DNA of 64,000 nucleotides from Acinetobacter junii CIP 64.5 (GTDB lineage Bacteria; Pseudomonadota; Gammaproteobacteria; Pseudomonadales; Moraxellaceae). Below are positions 43,826 through 54,895 of this stretch, piece by piece (position 1 is the first letter of the stretch; each line of letters begins with the position of its first letter). The notes under the pieces are model-generated. The model searched no databases and had not been told where the DNA came from. It worked only from the letters and a program-made list of their open reading frames with translations. The position numbers and the translations under genes were made by a program. The stretch covers positions 772,043-836,042 of the forward strand of contig NZ_KB849654.1 of assembly GCF_000368765.1 (NCBI RefSeq), read 5' to 3'.

Positions 43826-44212
43826 ATGTCACAACAAGATTATGAAAATGGACTAAAAGTTCGCACTGAAGTTATGGGTGAAAGCTTTGTCAAACGTGCT
43901 CAAGACAACACTGTTCCTTTTACTCAACCACTCCAAGATTGGATTAATGAACATGCTTGGGGATCAACTTGGCAACGTGAAGGTGTATTGCCACGTAAAT
44001 ACCGCTCATTGGTCACCATTGCATTTTTAACTGCACTCAAAAGCCCAACTGAGCTAAAAGGTCATATTCGTGGTGCTTTAAACAATGGGGCGAGTGTTGA
44101 AGAGATACAAGAAGTCTTATTGCATAGCCTTCCATACTGTGGCGCTCCAGCGACGCAAGAGGCATTTCGTGCTGCGCTCGAAGTGATCAATGAATATCAA
44201 TCTAACACTTAA
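43826..44212 (+). CDS. Carboxymuconolactone decarboxylase-family protein (PcaC-like)
   Basis: This 128-residue all-helical CMD-family protein has GLKVRTEVMGESFVKRA, WGSTWQREGVLPRKYRSLVTIAFL and HIRGALNNGASVEEIQEVLLH, as in 4-carboxymuconolactone decarboxylase. No other pca genes are near, so the substrate is unclear. There is no AhpD-type CxxC pair. The start at 43826 is chosen from family length. A strong terminator follows. Confidence 0.8.
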   Translation: MSQQDYENGLKVRTEVMGESFVKRAQDNTVPFTQPLQDWINEHAWGSTWQREGVLPRKYRSLVTIAFLTALKSPTELKGHIRGALNNGASVEEIQEVLLHSLPYCGAPATQEAFRAALEVINEYQSNT

Positions 44213-44241
44213 GATTCATATCATTTAATCTCGCTCTAAAA

Positions 44242-44272
44242 AGAATGCCGAATAACCTAGATTCGGCATTCT
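44242..44272 (+). terminator. Terminator after the CMD-family gene
   Basis: AGAATGCCGAAT and ATTCGGCATTCT pair perfectly over 12 bp (7-base loop), 30 bases after the stop, and are followed by TATAT. Confidence 0.75.
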
Positions 44273-44421
44273 TATATCCTAAATCCCACTAAATTACGTC
44301 CAATATCAATCAAATACGCCTCCAATTTCATTAATAAACTTTTTGCCATCATCTTTAGGGTCTGAACTTATTAACATGTTCGAAATGATGCCGAATATTT
44401 TAGATGAAATGGAGTACAACA

Positions 44422-45932
44422 TTGAGCAAGAAAATAGAACCCCATCATGATGGTATACAATTTCCAATTCAATCAGGAAAAAAACTCCGAGCACCACTCA
44501 CACAGCAAAACAAATTCTAAAAGCCGCACTACAAAGTGTAAACTCCCCTTATGTTTTACAACTAAATAATGAGAAGAACTGGAGAAAAAATTATCCAATT
44601 TATTTCCATGAATTAGTTAAAACGGGTATTGAATCTGTCAACAATCCCCTTCCCATCGCTCAGAAAGGATTAGACAAAGCCAAAGAGTTATTCACTTTCA
44701 ATCGAGCAGAACAAAGTCATACTTTGTCTGATGCAATGATCAAGATTAAGGATCAACCCTTTGAGCAGTTCATCTTGAAAGGTAAAGGCGATGCGACGAT
44801 AGAACCGTGGTTTATCCCTTATCAAGGTCAGAAATTACAAGGTGACGCTTTACTACAACAAATCGATCTTTGGGAGCAGCAAAAGGTCATTGAGCCAACG
44901 CATGCCAAAGCTCTACGCTTACTCAATCAACATCCTGAATGGTTTGATTTATCTAATCGCACCATGGTGTTGTTTGGCGCAGGTTCTGAAGCTGGACCAT
45001 TAAGTTGGTTAGCAAAATGGCGCGCCAATATTGTTGCTATTGATTTACCTCAACCCAAAATTTGGGAAAAAATTACTAAAGTCATAGAACAAGGTAATGC
45101 AATGCTTATCGCTCCACAACACACAAACGCAAATGGAACACAACAACTCGGGACGAATTTACTCACTCAAACTCCAGAAATTGCAAATTGGTTAAATAGC
45201 TTTGAACAAAGCTTAGATTTAGCAGGGATCGCCTATTTAGATGGCGAAAAACATGTGCGTGTTTCTATGGCAATGATTAGTATCATGGAGCAAGTGAGCC
45301 AACATAAACCTGATAGCAGTATTATGTTTATGCTGACCCCAACCGATATTTATGCGATTCCCAAAACAGTGGTGAATTCCATTCAATCTCGTATAAAACA
45401 GCGTCCTGTAGCCGAAAAAATTCTGACCAAATCTATTCACAAAATTTCGCTATCTAACTTTTTTAAGCCGAATTTCAATCAGTTGATTGAATGTGATAAT
45501 GGTCAGCAATATGGTATTTCAGATTGTATGGTGATTGAACAAGGGCCTAACTATGCCTTGGCAAAACGATTACAGCAATGGTTTGCGATTACTACACGAG
45601 CTCGTGGTCATAAAACGGTGATTAATATTGCTCCATCCACTACAACTCACTCTGTCGTAAAGAATCCAATCCTCAAAGCCGCTTTTTCTGGTGCTGATTT
45701 ATTTAAAGTTGAGACTTTTAGTCCTGAAACCACCAATGCAATTATGGCCGCTTTATGGGTTCATGATTTAAATAATCCAGAAAGTGCAACCAATCCTAAA
45801 AAAGAATTAGATCATCCACTTGATCTCATCATGGAAAATGCTAATCACGGCGGTTTGTGGCACGTTCCATATCTTGCTAGAACAGCATTACCATTTGCAG
45901 CAGCTTATGGTTGGATGAGAGAAAAGTTTTAA
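44422..45932 (+). CDS. Rossmann-like protein with a -1 frameshift site at an A7 tract
   Basis: The open frame with the main body has an ATG at 44724. Clearly coding in-frame sequence continues upstream to a TGA at 44448 with no usable start (for example TTHTAKQILKAALQSVNSPYV). A TTG at 44422 with TGGAG 7 bases upstream opens the neighbouring frame (MSKKIEPHHDGIQF) and stops at 44518. The two frames join exactly by a -1 shift on A AAA AAA C (44478-44484), giving 503 residues. The body has a dinucleotide-binding-like GAGSEAGPLSWLAKW. I do not recognise the family. It is a real frameshift, a slippage site or a sequence error. Confidence 0.6.
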
Positions 45933-45956
45933 CTCATAAAAGAATGCATTAAATTT

Positions 45957-45996
45957 AAAAAAACGAACCGCTCAATTGAAATGAGCAGTTCGTTTT
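45957..45996. terminator. Bidirectional terminator between convergent genes
   Basis: AAACGAAC-GCTCA pairs with TGAGC-GTTCGTTT with one mismatch. An A-run lies left and a T-run right. It lies between the Rossmann-like gene (plus) and arsH (minus). Confidence 0.8.
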
Positions 45997-46035
45997 AAAA
46001 ATTCATCACATCACAAACATCGAATAAAGTTGATT

Positions 46036-46746
46036 TTACAAACTTCTTTGGTTCACACGTTTAGACAACTCTTCAGCTGATTCTTTGCGTTCAGAATAAC
46101 GATCTGTCAAATACTTGCTTTGTCCTCGTGTAAGAAGTGTAAATTTATAAAGCTCTTCCATCACATCAACAATTCGATCGTAATATGCAGAAGGTTTCAT
46201 ACGCCCATCTTCTTCAAACTCTAAAAATGCTTTTGGAATAGAAGATTGGTTCGGTATGGTAATCATCCGCATCCAACGACCAAGTATGCGCATTTGATTT
46301 ACACTGTTAAATGACTGTGATCCACCACTGACCTGCATCAGAGCAAGCGTTTTACCTTGCGTCGCACGAATCGCACCGCCCGCGAGAGGAATCCAATCAA
46401 TTTGTGACTTAAAGATTGAACTCATCGAACCGTGGCGTTCAGGTGAACACCAAACCATACCTTCAGCCCAAGCCAATAATTCATGTAGCTCTTTCACTTT
46501 CGGATGTTCAGTATCTGCATCTTCTGGCAGAGGCAACCCTTTAGGATGAAAAATTTTAACCTCAGCACCAAATTGCTCTAAGATTCTCCCAGCTTCCATC
46601 ACAGCTAAGCGACTGTAAGAACGTTCACGATTAGAACCATACAACAATAAAACTCTTGGAGCATGGTCTAACGCTTTTGCCTGTACTTTCTCTAAAGTAG
46701 GCTGATCAAGCAGACTCATATCAATATTTGGAAGACTCATCACCAT
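46036..46746 (-). CDS. arsH: ArsH, NADPH-dependent FMN reductase / organoarsenical oxidase
   Basis: This 236-residue flavodoxin-like protein has [23 protein letters not shown], the ArsH signature, and [20 protein letters not shown]. ArsH enzymes oxidise trivalent organoarsenicals or reduce quinones and dyes with NADPH. The ATG at 46746 overlaps the acr3 stop by one base (TAATG); an internal ATG at 46740 is an alternative start. It is the last gene of the arsenic operon. Confidence 0.92.
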   Translation of the reverse strand: MVMSLPNIDMSLLDQPTLEKVQAKALDHAPRVLLLYGSNRERSYSRLAVMEAGRILEQFGAEVKIFHPKGLPLPEDADTEHPKVKELHELLAWAEGMVWCSPERHGSMSSIFKSQIDWIPLAGGAIRATQGKTLALMQVSGGSQSFNSVNQMRILGRWMRMITIPNQSSIPKAFLEFEEDGRMKPSAYYDRIVDVMEELYKFTLLTRGQSKYLTDRYSERKESAEELSKRVNQRSL

Positions 46747-47786
46747 TACACCGATTTAAAATACTTTTTTCTTAACCACAAGGACACACTAACTAAAGCA
46801 ATCAATACAGGAACTTCAACCAAAGGGCCGATCACTGTAGTGAATGCCACTGGCGAAGCTAATCCAAATGTTGCAATAGCGACAGCTAACGCCAATTCAA
46901 AATTGTTGCCTGCTGCAGTAAACGAAATTGCAGTGGTTTTAGGATAGTCATTGCCCATCCATTTGCTCATAAAGAAACTAATGAAGAACATCACCACAAA
47001 GTAAATCGTCAGAGGAATTGCAATACGGATTACATCCAAAGGTAAGCTGACAACATCACTACCTTTCAAACTAAACATCGCGACAATTGTGAAAAGTAAA
47101 GCAAGCAGACTCAAAGGACTAATTTTTGGTAAAAAAACAGTTTGATACCAATCTAAGCCTTTAGCTCGGACGAGAATCAATCGTGTCATAAAACCAAGAA
47201 AAAATGGAATCCCAAGATAAACCAATACCGCATGCGTAATGGTCCAGAAGTCGACATTAATGACTTGTCCTGCAATGCCAAAATACGGTGGCAAGAAAGT
47301 TAGAAATAACCACGCATAAGTACTGAAGAATAGAATTTGGAAGATACTATTAAATGCAACAAGTGCTGCTACATATTGGTTATCACCACAGGCTAAACCA
47401 TTCCAAACTAAAACCATTGCAATACAACGTGCCAAACCGATCAAAATCAGCCCAGTCATGTATTCAGGATAATTATGTAAAAACACAATTGCGAGTACAA
47501 ACATTAATACTGGAGCAATCAACCAGTTTTGCACCAAAGATAAAGTTAAGGTTTTTTTATCTTTGAACACTTCAGGCAAAGCAGCATAATCCACTTTTGC
47601 CAAAGGTGGATACATCATCAAAATCAAACCAATCGCGATAGGAATATTGACGGAGTCGACACTCATTTTATCGAGCGTTACCGAAGCCTGAGGGAAAAAT
47701 ACACCGATGGCTATTCCTAGTGCCATGGCAATAAAAATCCAAAGCGTAAGATTACGATCTAGAAAAGATAACCTTTGTTGAGCCAT
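46746..47786 (-). CDS. acr3: Arsenite efflux transporter, Acr3 family
   Basis: This 346-residue membrane protein with ten spans exports arsenite. Family marks are [25 protein letters not shown] near residue 50, [20 protein letters not shown] containing the essential Cys, and [21 protein letters not shown]. The ATG at 47786 is preferred over the frame to 47828, which has no support and overlaps arsC. It lies 7 bases after the LMW-type arsC stop and overlaps arsH. Confidence 0.93.
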   Translation of the reverse strand: MAQQRLSFLDRNLTLWIFIAMALGIAIGVFFPQASVTLDKMSVDSVNIPIAIGLILMMYPPLAKVDYAALPEVFKDKKTLTLSLVQNWLIAPVLMFVLAIVFLHNYPEYMTGLILIGLARCIAMVLVWNGLACGDNQYVAALVAFNSIFQILFFSTYAWLFLTFLPPYFGIAGQVINVDFWTITHAVLVYLGIPFFLGFMTRLILVRAKGLDWYQTVFLPKISPLSLLALLFTIVAMFSLKGSDVVSLPLDVIRIAIPLTIYFVVMFFISFFMSKWMGNDYPKTTAISFTAAGNNFELALAVAIATFGLASPVAFTTVIGPLVEVPVLIALVSVSLWLRKKYFKSV

Positions 47787-47793
47787 GATGTTC

Positions 47794-48282
47794 TCATTCA
47801 ATCTCAGAAATTTTATTGATCGCAGCAATTAACTCTGGACGAGTCATACTTTCAGTATCCATTGCAAATAAAGCATCTAAACGGCGATTGATATGATCAA
47901 CAGTCACTTGGAATGCTTTTAATTTTTCTTCTTTCGGCAAGTCTAAATGTGAAGGATCTGCTAAACCCCAATGTGCTTTGATCGCTCCACCTAAATAAAG
48001 AGGACAAGCTTCTTGTGCTGCAGAATCACATACGGTAATTACCACATCAGGTTGATATTGTTCACAGTCATCAATCGTTTTGCTCCACAAACCCTCAGTT
48101 GATAGATTTAAGTTTTCTAAAGTCTCGATCGTCAAAGGATGAACTTGGCCAGATGGCTTACTTCCTGCACTATATGCTTTCCAACCTGCTGGTGCACGAT
48201 GATTAAATAACACCTCTGACAAAATGCTACGGCAACTATTTCCAGTACATAAAAATAGAAATTTCATATTCAAATTACTCAC
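47794..48282 (-). CDS. arsC: Arsenate reductase, low-molecular-weight phosphatase type
   Basis: This 162-residue protein has the P-loop CTGNSCRS and [15 protein letters not shown] (further Cys), as in the LMW-PTPase-like arsenate reductases. It reduces arsenate to arsenite for export by Acr3. The GTG at 48282 overlaps the arsR 3' end by 8 bases; an ATG at 48267 (MKFLFLC) is also possible. It is unrelated in fold to the second ArsC at 48623-49057. Confidence 0.88.
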   Translation of the reverse strand: MSNLNMKFLFLCTGNSCRSILSEVLFNHRAPAGWKAYSAGSKPSGQVHPLTIETLENLNLSTEGLWSKTIDDCEQYQPDVVITVCDSAAQEACPLYLGGAIKAHWGLADPSHLDLPKEEKLKAFQVTVDHINRRLDALFAMDTESMTRPELIAAINKISEIE

Positions 48283-48595
48283 AATAACTTTTTAGAGATA
48301 AAGACGATAAATCCTGACTAGTTGATGATGAACCGTTGACTAAAAGAGCCAAAATATCATGGCACCATATCGGCAGTTCTGGATTGATGCTGTAATACAC
48401 CCACTGACTTTGTCTTCGATCTTGTAGTAAGCCAGATGACCTTAATAAGGCTAAATGTCTCGAAATTTTTGGTTGGCTCAAGTTTAATTTTTCAGTCAAA
48501 TCACAAACACATAGTTCTTTATTTTCCGCCACCAAAGTGACAATACTGAGACGTGTTTCATCAGACAAACACTTAAAGAAATTCACTCGATCCAT
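48275..48595 (-). CDS. arsR: ArsR-family arsenic-responsive repressor
   Basis: This 106-residue winged-helix repressor has the metal-binding ELCVCDLTEKLNLSQPKISRHL (Cys pair CVC in helix 3) and the wing QWVYYSI. It dissociates from DNA on As(III). The ATG at 48595 is chosen for its GAGG site; a TTG at 48607 is in frame. The likely operator is the 22-bp palindrome at 49095-49116, upstream of the first gene of the operon. Confidence 0.92.
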   Translation of the reverse strand: MDRVNFFKCLSDETRLSIVTLVAENKELCVCDLTEKLNLSQPKISRHLALLRSSGLLQDRRQSQWVYYSINPELPIWCHDILALLVNGSSSTSQDLSSLSLKSYCE

Positions 48596-48622
48596 TTCCA
48601 ACCTCAAATACTGAATTAATAT

Positions 48623-49057
48623 TTAATTAACACGCTGACCATTTTCATCAATCACCTGTTCACCATCCTCTTTGGAAAAAGCACCTTGTTGTGCAACTGG
48701 TAAAATATCCAGTACCAACTCCGATGGTCTGCATAAACGAGTACCCTGACTCGTCACAACAAAAGGACGATTAATTAAAATAGGATGTTCAAGCATGAAT
48801 TCGATTAATTCATGATCTGTCCAAGTTTCACGATCCAAATCAAGTTCACGATAAGGATCAACATTCGTACGGATCGCAGCCCTTACAGACAAACCAGCAT
48901 CACTAATCAATTGAATAAGTTCAGATTTTGAAGGAGGATTCAGTAAATATTCAATCACGATAGGTTCAATACCTGTATTGCGAATTAATCCGAGTGTATT
49001 TCGAGATGTCCCACATGCAGGGTTGTGATAAATCGTAATTTGTTGTTGAGTAGACAT
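48623..49057 (-). CDS. arsC: Arsenate reductase, glutaredoxin-dependent type
   Basis: This 144-residue thioredoxin-fold ArsC has the catalytic Cys in YHNPACGTSRNTLGLIRN and the Arg of RPFVVTSQGTRLCRPSE. It uses glutathione and glutaredoxin. It is the promoter-proximal gene, 27 bases upstream of arsR. The ATG at 49057 gives the normal length. Having both reductase types in one operon broadens the electron donors. Confidence 0.92.
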   Translation of the reverse strand: MSTQQQITIYHNPACGTSRNTLGLIRNTGIEPIVIEYLLNPPSKSELIQLISDAGLSVRAAIRTNVDPYRELDLDRETWTDHELIEFMLEHPILINRPFVVTSQGTRLCRPSELVLDILPVAQQGAFSKEDGEQVIDENGQRVN

Positions 49058-49094
49058 AATGAGTACAAACATTTTGAATTAATGATAATGACTT

Positions 49095-49116
49095 TATATA
49101 TGAATATTCATATATA
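49095..49116. promoter_or_regulatory. Palindromic ArsR operator
   Basis: A perfect 22-bp palindrome, centre AAT|ATT with half-site TATATATGAAT, lies 38 bases upstream of the first arsC. ArsR-family sites are AT-rich inverted repeats of this kind. The position fits repression of the whole operon. Confidence 0.65.
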
Positions 49117-49318
49117 CGCAATACCACATATTAAGCTTGATAAGCTCACTTACGTATACGCCCCAACTGCCTAAATAAGTATTTTTGAGCAATTTACGAC
49201 CATGCAATATTCGAAATTGATCATTTTCAAAAATAAGTTAAGCAGATGAGTCAGTGAGCAAATGCTTTTTTTCTTCTAATATGCCGCTACACAGTTGCAA
49301 CCGTAGAGTTCTTGCACG

Positions 49319-50467
49319 ATGACTCAATTGCCTAAAGTTAAAGATACCTTTGTTAACTCTAAAACAGCCCAATCCATCTTAAAAACGCGTGCGGGTAAAC
49401 AAGCTGCACAAGTTTTTTCAAATGCGGCGGATCGTTTCTTGAGAGGACATCAACTGGCATTGTCAGGAAAGACACCTTTTGAAGTCGTTTATGAACGTGA
49501 AATTATTAGTTTACGGTTTTACAAGGCAGATGTAGAAACAGGTGAAAATAAACACCGTGTCCCTCTCGTCATTATTCCCCCATTAGCAGCCAATACCTTA
49601 GTGTTCGATTTGTTTCCTGATCGTAGTCTAATTCGTTATCTTCAAAGCCAAGGTTTTGATGTGTATATGATTGACTGGGGCACACCAAGCCGTAGACAAG
49701 CCAAATACAATTTCGGCACCTATATCAAAATCTTTATGCCCGACTTTATCAACAAAATTCGTGAACATAGCGGACAACAACAACTATCATTATATGGCTG
49801 GAGCCTAGGTGGAGCGATCTCTCTTTGCTACACGTCATTATTTAAAGATAAAAATATTAAGAATTTAATGATTTTGGCATCACCGATTAATACCCATCAA
49901 TCAGGTTATATTGGTAAGCTCTATCAAAAGTTAAACACACCAGCGCAATGGGTGCGAACGAATACCAATTTCCGAATCCGTCAAATTCCTAGCCGCTATT
50001 TTCATATTCACGGTTGGCAAAATACGCTCGGATTTAAGCTCACAGATCCCGTGGGTAATTTTAAAAATTATTGGCAATTACTGAAAAATTTGAATGATCG
50101 ACAGTTTGTCATTAATCACGCAACTTCAAGTTCGTTTGTTGACAATATGCTCGCCTATCCTGGGGGTGTAATGCGCGATATCATTTTGCGCTTTTGGATC
50201 GATAACGAACTTTCGACTGGTGTGGTTCAATTTGGTGAGCAAACCGCTTATTTTAAAGATATCGATTGTTCAGTTTTAGCGATTGGCGGTGATACTGATA
50301 TTATCGTCACAGCTGAAGCGGTCAAACCATTAATGGATTTAATCAGCAGTCAAGATAAGCAATTCGAGATTGTTTCAGTAGGACATATGGGGTTGGTTTC
50401 AGGAAGCCAAGCACCTCTACATGTTTGGCCTGTCATTACCAACTGGCTCATTCCACGCTCTGAATAA
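49319..50467 (+). CDS. PHA-synthase-like alpha/beta hydrolase
   Basis: This 382-residue protein resembles PhaC-type enzymes: YVYMIDWG-like text (VYMIDWGTPSRRQ near 115), the lipase box YGWSLGG with Ser at residue 162, a catalytic Asp in IGGDTDIIV and a His in VGHMGLVSG. PHA synthases have Cys at the nucleophile (G-x-C-x-G-G); here it is Ser, so a hydrolase or thioesterase activity is more likely than polymer synthesis. No other PHA genes are near. It is monocistronic. Confidence 0.75.
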   Translation: MTQLPKVKDTFVNSKTAQSILKTRAGKQAAQVFSNAADRFLRGHQLALSGKTPFEVVYEREIISLRFYKADVETGENKHRVPLVIIPPLAANTLVFDLFPDRSLIRYLQSQGFDVYMIDWGTPSRRQAKYNFGTYIKIFMPDFINKIREHSGQQQLSLYGWSLGGAISLCYTSLFKDKNIKNLMILASPINTHQSGYIGKLYQKLNTPAQWVRTNTNFRIRQIPSRYFHIHGWQNTLGFKLTDPVGNFKNYWQLLKNLNDRQFVINHATSSSFVDNMLAYPGGVMRDIILRFWIDNELSTGVVQFGEQTAYFKDIDCSVLAIGGDTDIIVTAEAVKPLMDLISSQDKQFEIVSVGHMGLVSGSQAPLHVWPVITNWLIPRSE

Positions 50468-50541
50468 AGCAAATAAGATTGTCAAATATTGAGTCTATGC
50501 TCAATGTTTGTCAACTCATCAAATCTGCTTAACGCAGTCGT

Positions 50542-52605
50542 TTAAGCAAAGTTATGAGTTCGGTTTAATACTAGATTCTCAACATTCACAGGACGACCTA
50601 ACAGATATCCCTGCAATTGATTGCATCCAAGATGTGTCAAAATATCCGCTTGCTCCTGCGTTTCAACCCCTTCTGCAGTCACTACCAATTCCAGTTTCGC
50701 AGCCAAGTGAATAATACTTTCTAAGATTGCTTCTTCTTTCGAATTAGGCTGTAAATCAATTAAAAAACCGCGGTCAATTTTAAGCTCATCGATTGGTAAA
50801 TCTTTTAAATAAAGAAAACTCGAATAACCTGTACCAAAATCATCAATTGCAATTCGAATCCCTAACTTTCTCAATCGCTCTAAGGTACGAATACTCGATT
50901 CGATATGATGTATCGCAGTTGATTCTGTGATTTCTAAAATGAGATGTTCAGGTTGAATTTGATATTTATCTAAGAGCTTTTCTAATACACAAAACAGTTT
51001 TTTATTTTCAAATTGCAAAGCCGAAAGATTGACTGCGATCGGATAAAAAGGACTATTACTCTGTTCCCATTTTTGGATCTGTTGGCAAGCTTGCTCAAGT
51101 GCCCAATATCCCATTGGAATGATCAAACCTGTCTTCTCAGCTCCCTCTATAAACATTTGCGGAGTTAACAATCCCAAAGTTGGATGCTTCCAACGAATCA
51201 GAGCCTCTACTCCACAAATTTCATAATTGACCGTAAATTTCGGTTGATAAAATAAGATAAACTGTTGTTCATCAACAGCTTTATAAAGATCATTAATTAA
51301 TTTGGATTGACTACGCACATCTTGTTGATCACTTGCAGAATGGAAAATAGTAAAGGTATTACGTCCTTGATCTTTAGATGCCAACATCGCAACATCTGCA
51401 TTGATCAAAAGATCTTGAACATTCGTACCGTGCTCAGGATAAATCGCAATGCCCAAACTGGCTGAAATATTTATCTCTTTATTTGCAATTGAATAACTTT
51501 CTTGAATGGCATGTAGAACTTTCTCTGCTAACTCTATCGCCTCATTTGCATCAGTATGCTCTGAGATTAAAACAAACTCATCACCACCAATTCTAAACAG
51601 CTTTTGATTTTGGCCGAGTTTCTGATGTAATCGATTAGCCATTTGGATTAATAACTGATCACCAATATGGTGTCCAAAAGCATCATTAACAGACTTAAAG
51701 CGATCTAAATCAATATATAAAAATGCAGCTTTTTGTTCTTTTAAACGATGATGACTAAAAATTACTTCAGCATAATCTGTTAAAGATAAGCGATTTGGCA
51801 GTTTAGTTAAGGAATCATGTGAAGATTGGTTGGCTAACTCGCGATTGATTTTTGTTAATTGTTGGTTGCGCTCCTCTAGTCTCGCTTCTAAAACTGCAAC
51901 GGCGAAACCAGCAACAAAGACTAAACTCGTAATAAAAATAATCGTAAATAACAGCACACTTTGGTCAGTTTGAGCAGCACTTAAGATCATCGCTACCCGT
52001 TCATCAAATAAGGTAGCAGCCATTCCAGTATAATGCATTCCCACAATACTAAATGCCATCAATAAAGCGATAGTCAGTTTCAAAACTGTACGATGGGTAG
52101 TCGCTGTCTTATATTTAAAAATAAACCAAAAACTTAATGCAGAACCCAAAATTGCAATCAAGATCGAACTAATGACCAAAAGTGGATCATAGTGTAGTTG
52201 ATGATCGGTAAATGAGAGTGCAAGCATTCCCGTGTAGTGCATTCCTGAAATGCCTAAGCCCATAAACACAGCACCTAAAACCAATCGCGGTAAAGGTAAT
52301 GTAGGTCGAGTTGTTAACCACACAGCAAATATAGAAGCCACTGCACCAACTAAATAAGACAATGCAGTCAAACTAAGATCAAAGTGATAACCTTCTGGCA
52401 AATGGCTAGCCAGCATTCCCACAAAATGCATTGCCCATATCGCTAATCCTAAGATTAGACCACTTGCAATCAAAATACTTTTTTCAAATTTTTTATAAGC
52501 AGGTTTGAAAACAAGTTCTTCCATCGAAACTGCTGCGTAGCAAGTTGCTATAGCAACCAGAATGGAAACGATGACCAATGTACTATCGTAATCAACGTGT
52601 ACCAT
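50542..52605 (-). CDS. MHYT-GGDEF-EAL cyclic-di-GMP protein
   Basis: This 687-residue inner-membrane protein has seven spans carrying three MHYT motifs (AMHFVGM and GMHYTGM twice, thought to bind metal and sense gas). A GGDEF domain with an intact RIGGDEF follows at about 330-345, then an EAL domain with EALIRW near 450 and IDDFGTGYSS. It could make and break c-di-GMP. It starts 15 bases after a 29-codon ORF. A GGAAG site precedes the ATG. Confidence 0.92.
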   Translation of the reverse strand: MVHVDYDSTLVIVSILVAIATCYAAVSMEELVFKPAYKKFEKSILIASGLILGLAIWAMHFVGMLASHLPEGYHFDLSLTALSYLVGAVASIFAVWLTTRPTLPLPRLVLGAVFMGLGISGMHYTGMLALSFTDHQLHYDPLLVISSILIAILGSALSFWFIFKYKTATTHRTVLKLTIALLMAFSIVGMHYTGMAATLFDERVAMILSAAQTDQSVLLFTIIFITSLVFVAGFAVAVLEARLEERNQQLTKINRELANQSSHDSLTKLPNRLSLTDYAEVIFSHHRLKEQKAAFLYIDLDRFKSVNDAFGHHIGDQLLIQMANRLHQKLGQNQKLFRIGGDEFVLISEHTDANEAIELAEKVLHAIQESYSIANKEINISASLGIAIYPEHGTNVQDLLINADVAMLASKDQGRNTFTIFHSASDQQDVRSQSKLINDLYKAVDEQQFILFYQPKFTVNYEICGVEALIRWKHPTLGLLTPQMFIEGAEKTGLIIPMGYWALEQACQQIQKWEQSNSPFYPIAVNLSALQFENKKLFCVLEKLLDKYQIQPEHLILEITESTAIHHIESSIRTLERLRKLGIRIAIDDFGTGYSSFLYLKDLPIDELKIDRGFLIDLQPNSKEEAILESIIHLAAKLELVVTAEGVETQEQADILTHLGCNQLQGYLLGRPVNVENLVLNRTHNFA

Positions 52606-52620
52606 AAAGGACTTCCATGC

Positions 52621-52710
52621 TTATTCAGTACTTTTTTTTATTTTCTGAGCAAATTGCTCAAAATCCGAACGATCCTTCACACTCAAAAAAGATATAAATT
52701 TCGCATTCAT
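52621..52710 (-). CDS. Small upstream ORF (29 residues)
   Basis: The frame encodes MNAKFISFLSVKDRSDFEQFAQ and seven more residues, basic and helical. It has a strong AAGGAAAG ribosome site 4 bases upstream and ends 15 bases before the c-di-GMP gene on the same strand. It may be a leader that couples translation or a small protein in its own right. Only the ribosome site and position support it. Confidence 0.4.
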   Translation of the reverse strand: MNAKFISFLSVKDRSDFEQFAQKIKKSTE

Positions 52711-53234
52711 AATCTTTCCTTAACAATAACATCATCTGGCATAAGTTCAAGTCTTTTTCGCTTTTAAAATCAATAGAATAAAAACACATATTCATTTCAA
52801 ACCAATGAAAATTCTTGCTTTTTTACTGCAATTTTCAAACCATATTTCAGATTAAATTTGAACTAAATATTTTGATGTTAATTTTTTGATTATAAGATAC
52901 TAAAAGCTGAACCGTCGTTCATTCAATTTAAAAAACAATCAACAATTATAAAAGACTCACTCACCTTTAATAAATGCTTTAAACATATATATAGTATGCC
53001 TTTTTATCATGCTGTTTGTTATAACTCTGTTATTAAAAAAGACTAAGAATATGAATTTTTTTATATTGAAAGCAAATAAGTGACTACACTCCTTATCAGG
53101 TAATTTATTTTTTATACTCCCAGTAACATCTTAAAAACTCTGCTTACTTCTATACGAGCCACGAGAATTAACTTAACGACCTAAACTGCAAGATTAGGCT
53201 ATCATCACAAGATACAGCACTTAAGTGATGCAAT
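52711..53234. other. AT-rich intergenic region
   Basis: I see no gene. The region is very AT-rich with scattered TATAAT-like boxes. It must hold the promoter of the c-di-GMP gene near 52.75 kb. Nothing else is recognised. Confidence 0.4.
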
Positions 53235-53261
53235 AAAAAAGCCCTTGTATAAACAAGGGCT
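53235..53261 (-). terminator. Rho-independent terminator of the ilv operon
   Basis: On the minus strand a perfect 8-bp stem GCCCTTGT/ACAAGGGC with a four-base loop is followed by TTTTTT, 23 bases past the ilvC stop. Confidence 0.9.
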
Positions 53262-53283
53262 CTTCAAAGATTAAACTAAAAAA

Positions 53284-54312
<1,029 letters not shown>

Positions 54313-54403
54313 CTAAAATTTTTGTCATTTCCCTTGTTATACAAGGATAGATCCTTTGAAACTTCCCAATTCTTCCATTTCTATATGCAGAACTGGGGAA
54401 GCG

Positions 54404-54895
54404 TTAAATACTTAAAACTTTTTCACCACGTGCGATGCCTGACACACCAGAACGTACAACTTCTAAAATTGTATTCTCAGCAAGTGCATCAATAAAACCA
54501 TCGATCTTGTCAGTCGTGCCAGCAATTTGAATCGTATAAGTCGTCGGTGTCACATCAACGATTTGAGCACGGAAAATATCAGCTGTACGCTTAATTTCCG
54601 CACGAGCTGCACCTAAAGCTTTCACTTTAATCAACATAAGCTCGCGCTCAATATGTGCGCCTTCTGACAAATCAACTACCTTAACCACTTCAACTAATTT
54701 ATTCAGTTGTTTTGTGATCTGCTCGATTTTGTGATCATCACCATAAGTTGTCAGCGTCAAACGAGATAAAGTTTCATCTTCAGTTGGAGCAACGTTTAAA
54801 GTCTCAATGTTGTAACCACGTTGAGAGAATAAGCCGACCAAACGAGAAAGCGCGCCTGCTTCATTTTCTACAAGTACAGAGATAATGTGTCTCAT
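54404..54895 (-). CDS. ilvH: Acetolactate synthase small subunit
   Basis: This 163-residue regulatory subunit has an N-terminal ACT domain ([27 protein letters not shown] at 7-33) that mediates valine inhibition, and a C-terminal domain (about 80-163). Its start overlaps the ilvI stop by four bases. Confidence 0.96.
   Translation of the reverse strand: MRHIISVLVENEAGALSRLVGLFSQRGYNIETLNVAPTEDETLSRLTLTTYGDDHKIEQITKQLNKLVEVVKVVDLSEGAHIERELMLIKVKALGAARAEIKRTADIFRAQIVDVTPTTYTIQIAGTTDKIDGFIDALAENTILEVVRSGVSGIARGEKVLSI

Noticed and set aside
44306..44497. Minus-strand 63-codon frame upstream of the Rossmann-like gene
   Set aside because: It overlaps the coding 5' end of the plus-strand gene and has no ribosome site or similarity.
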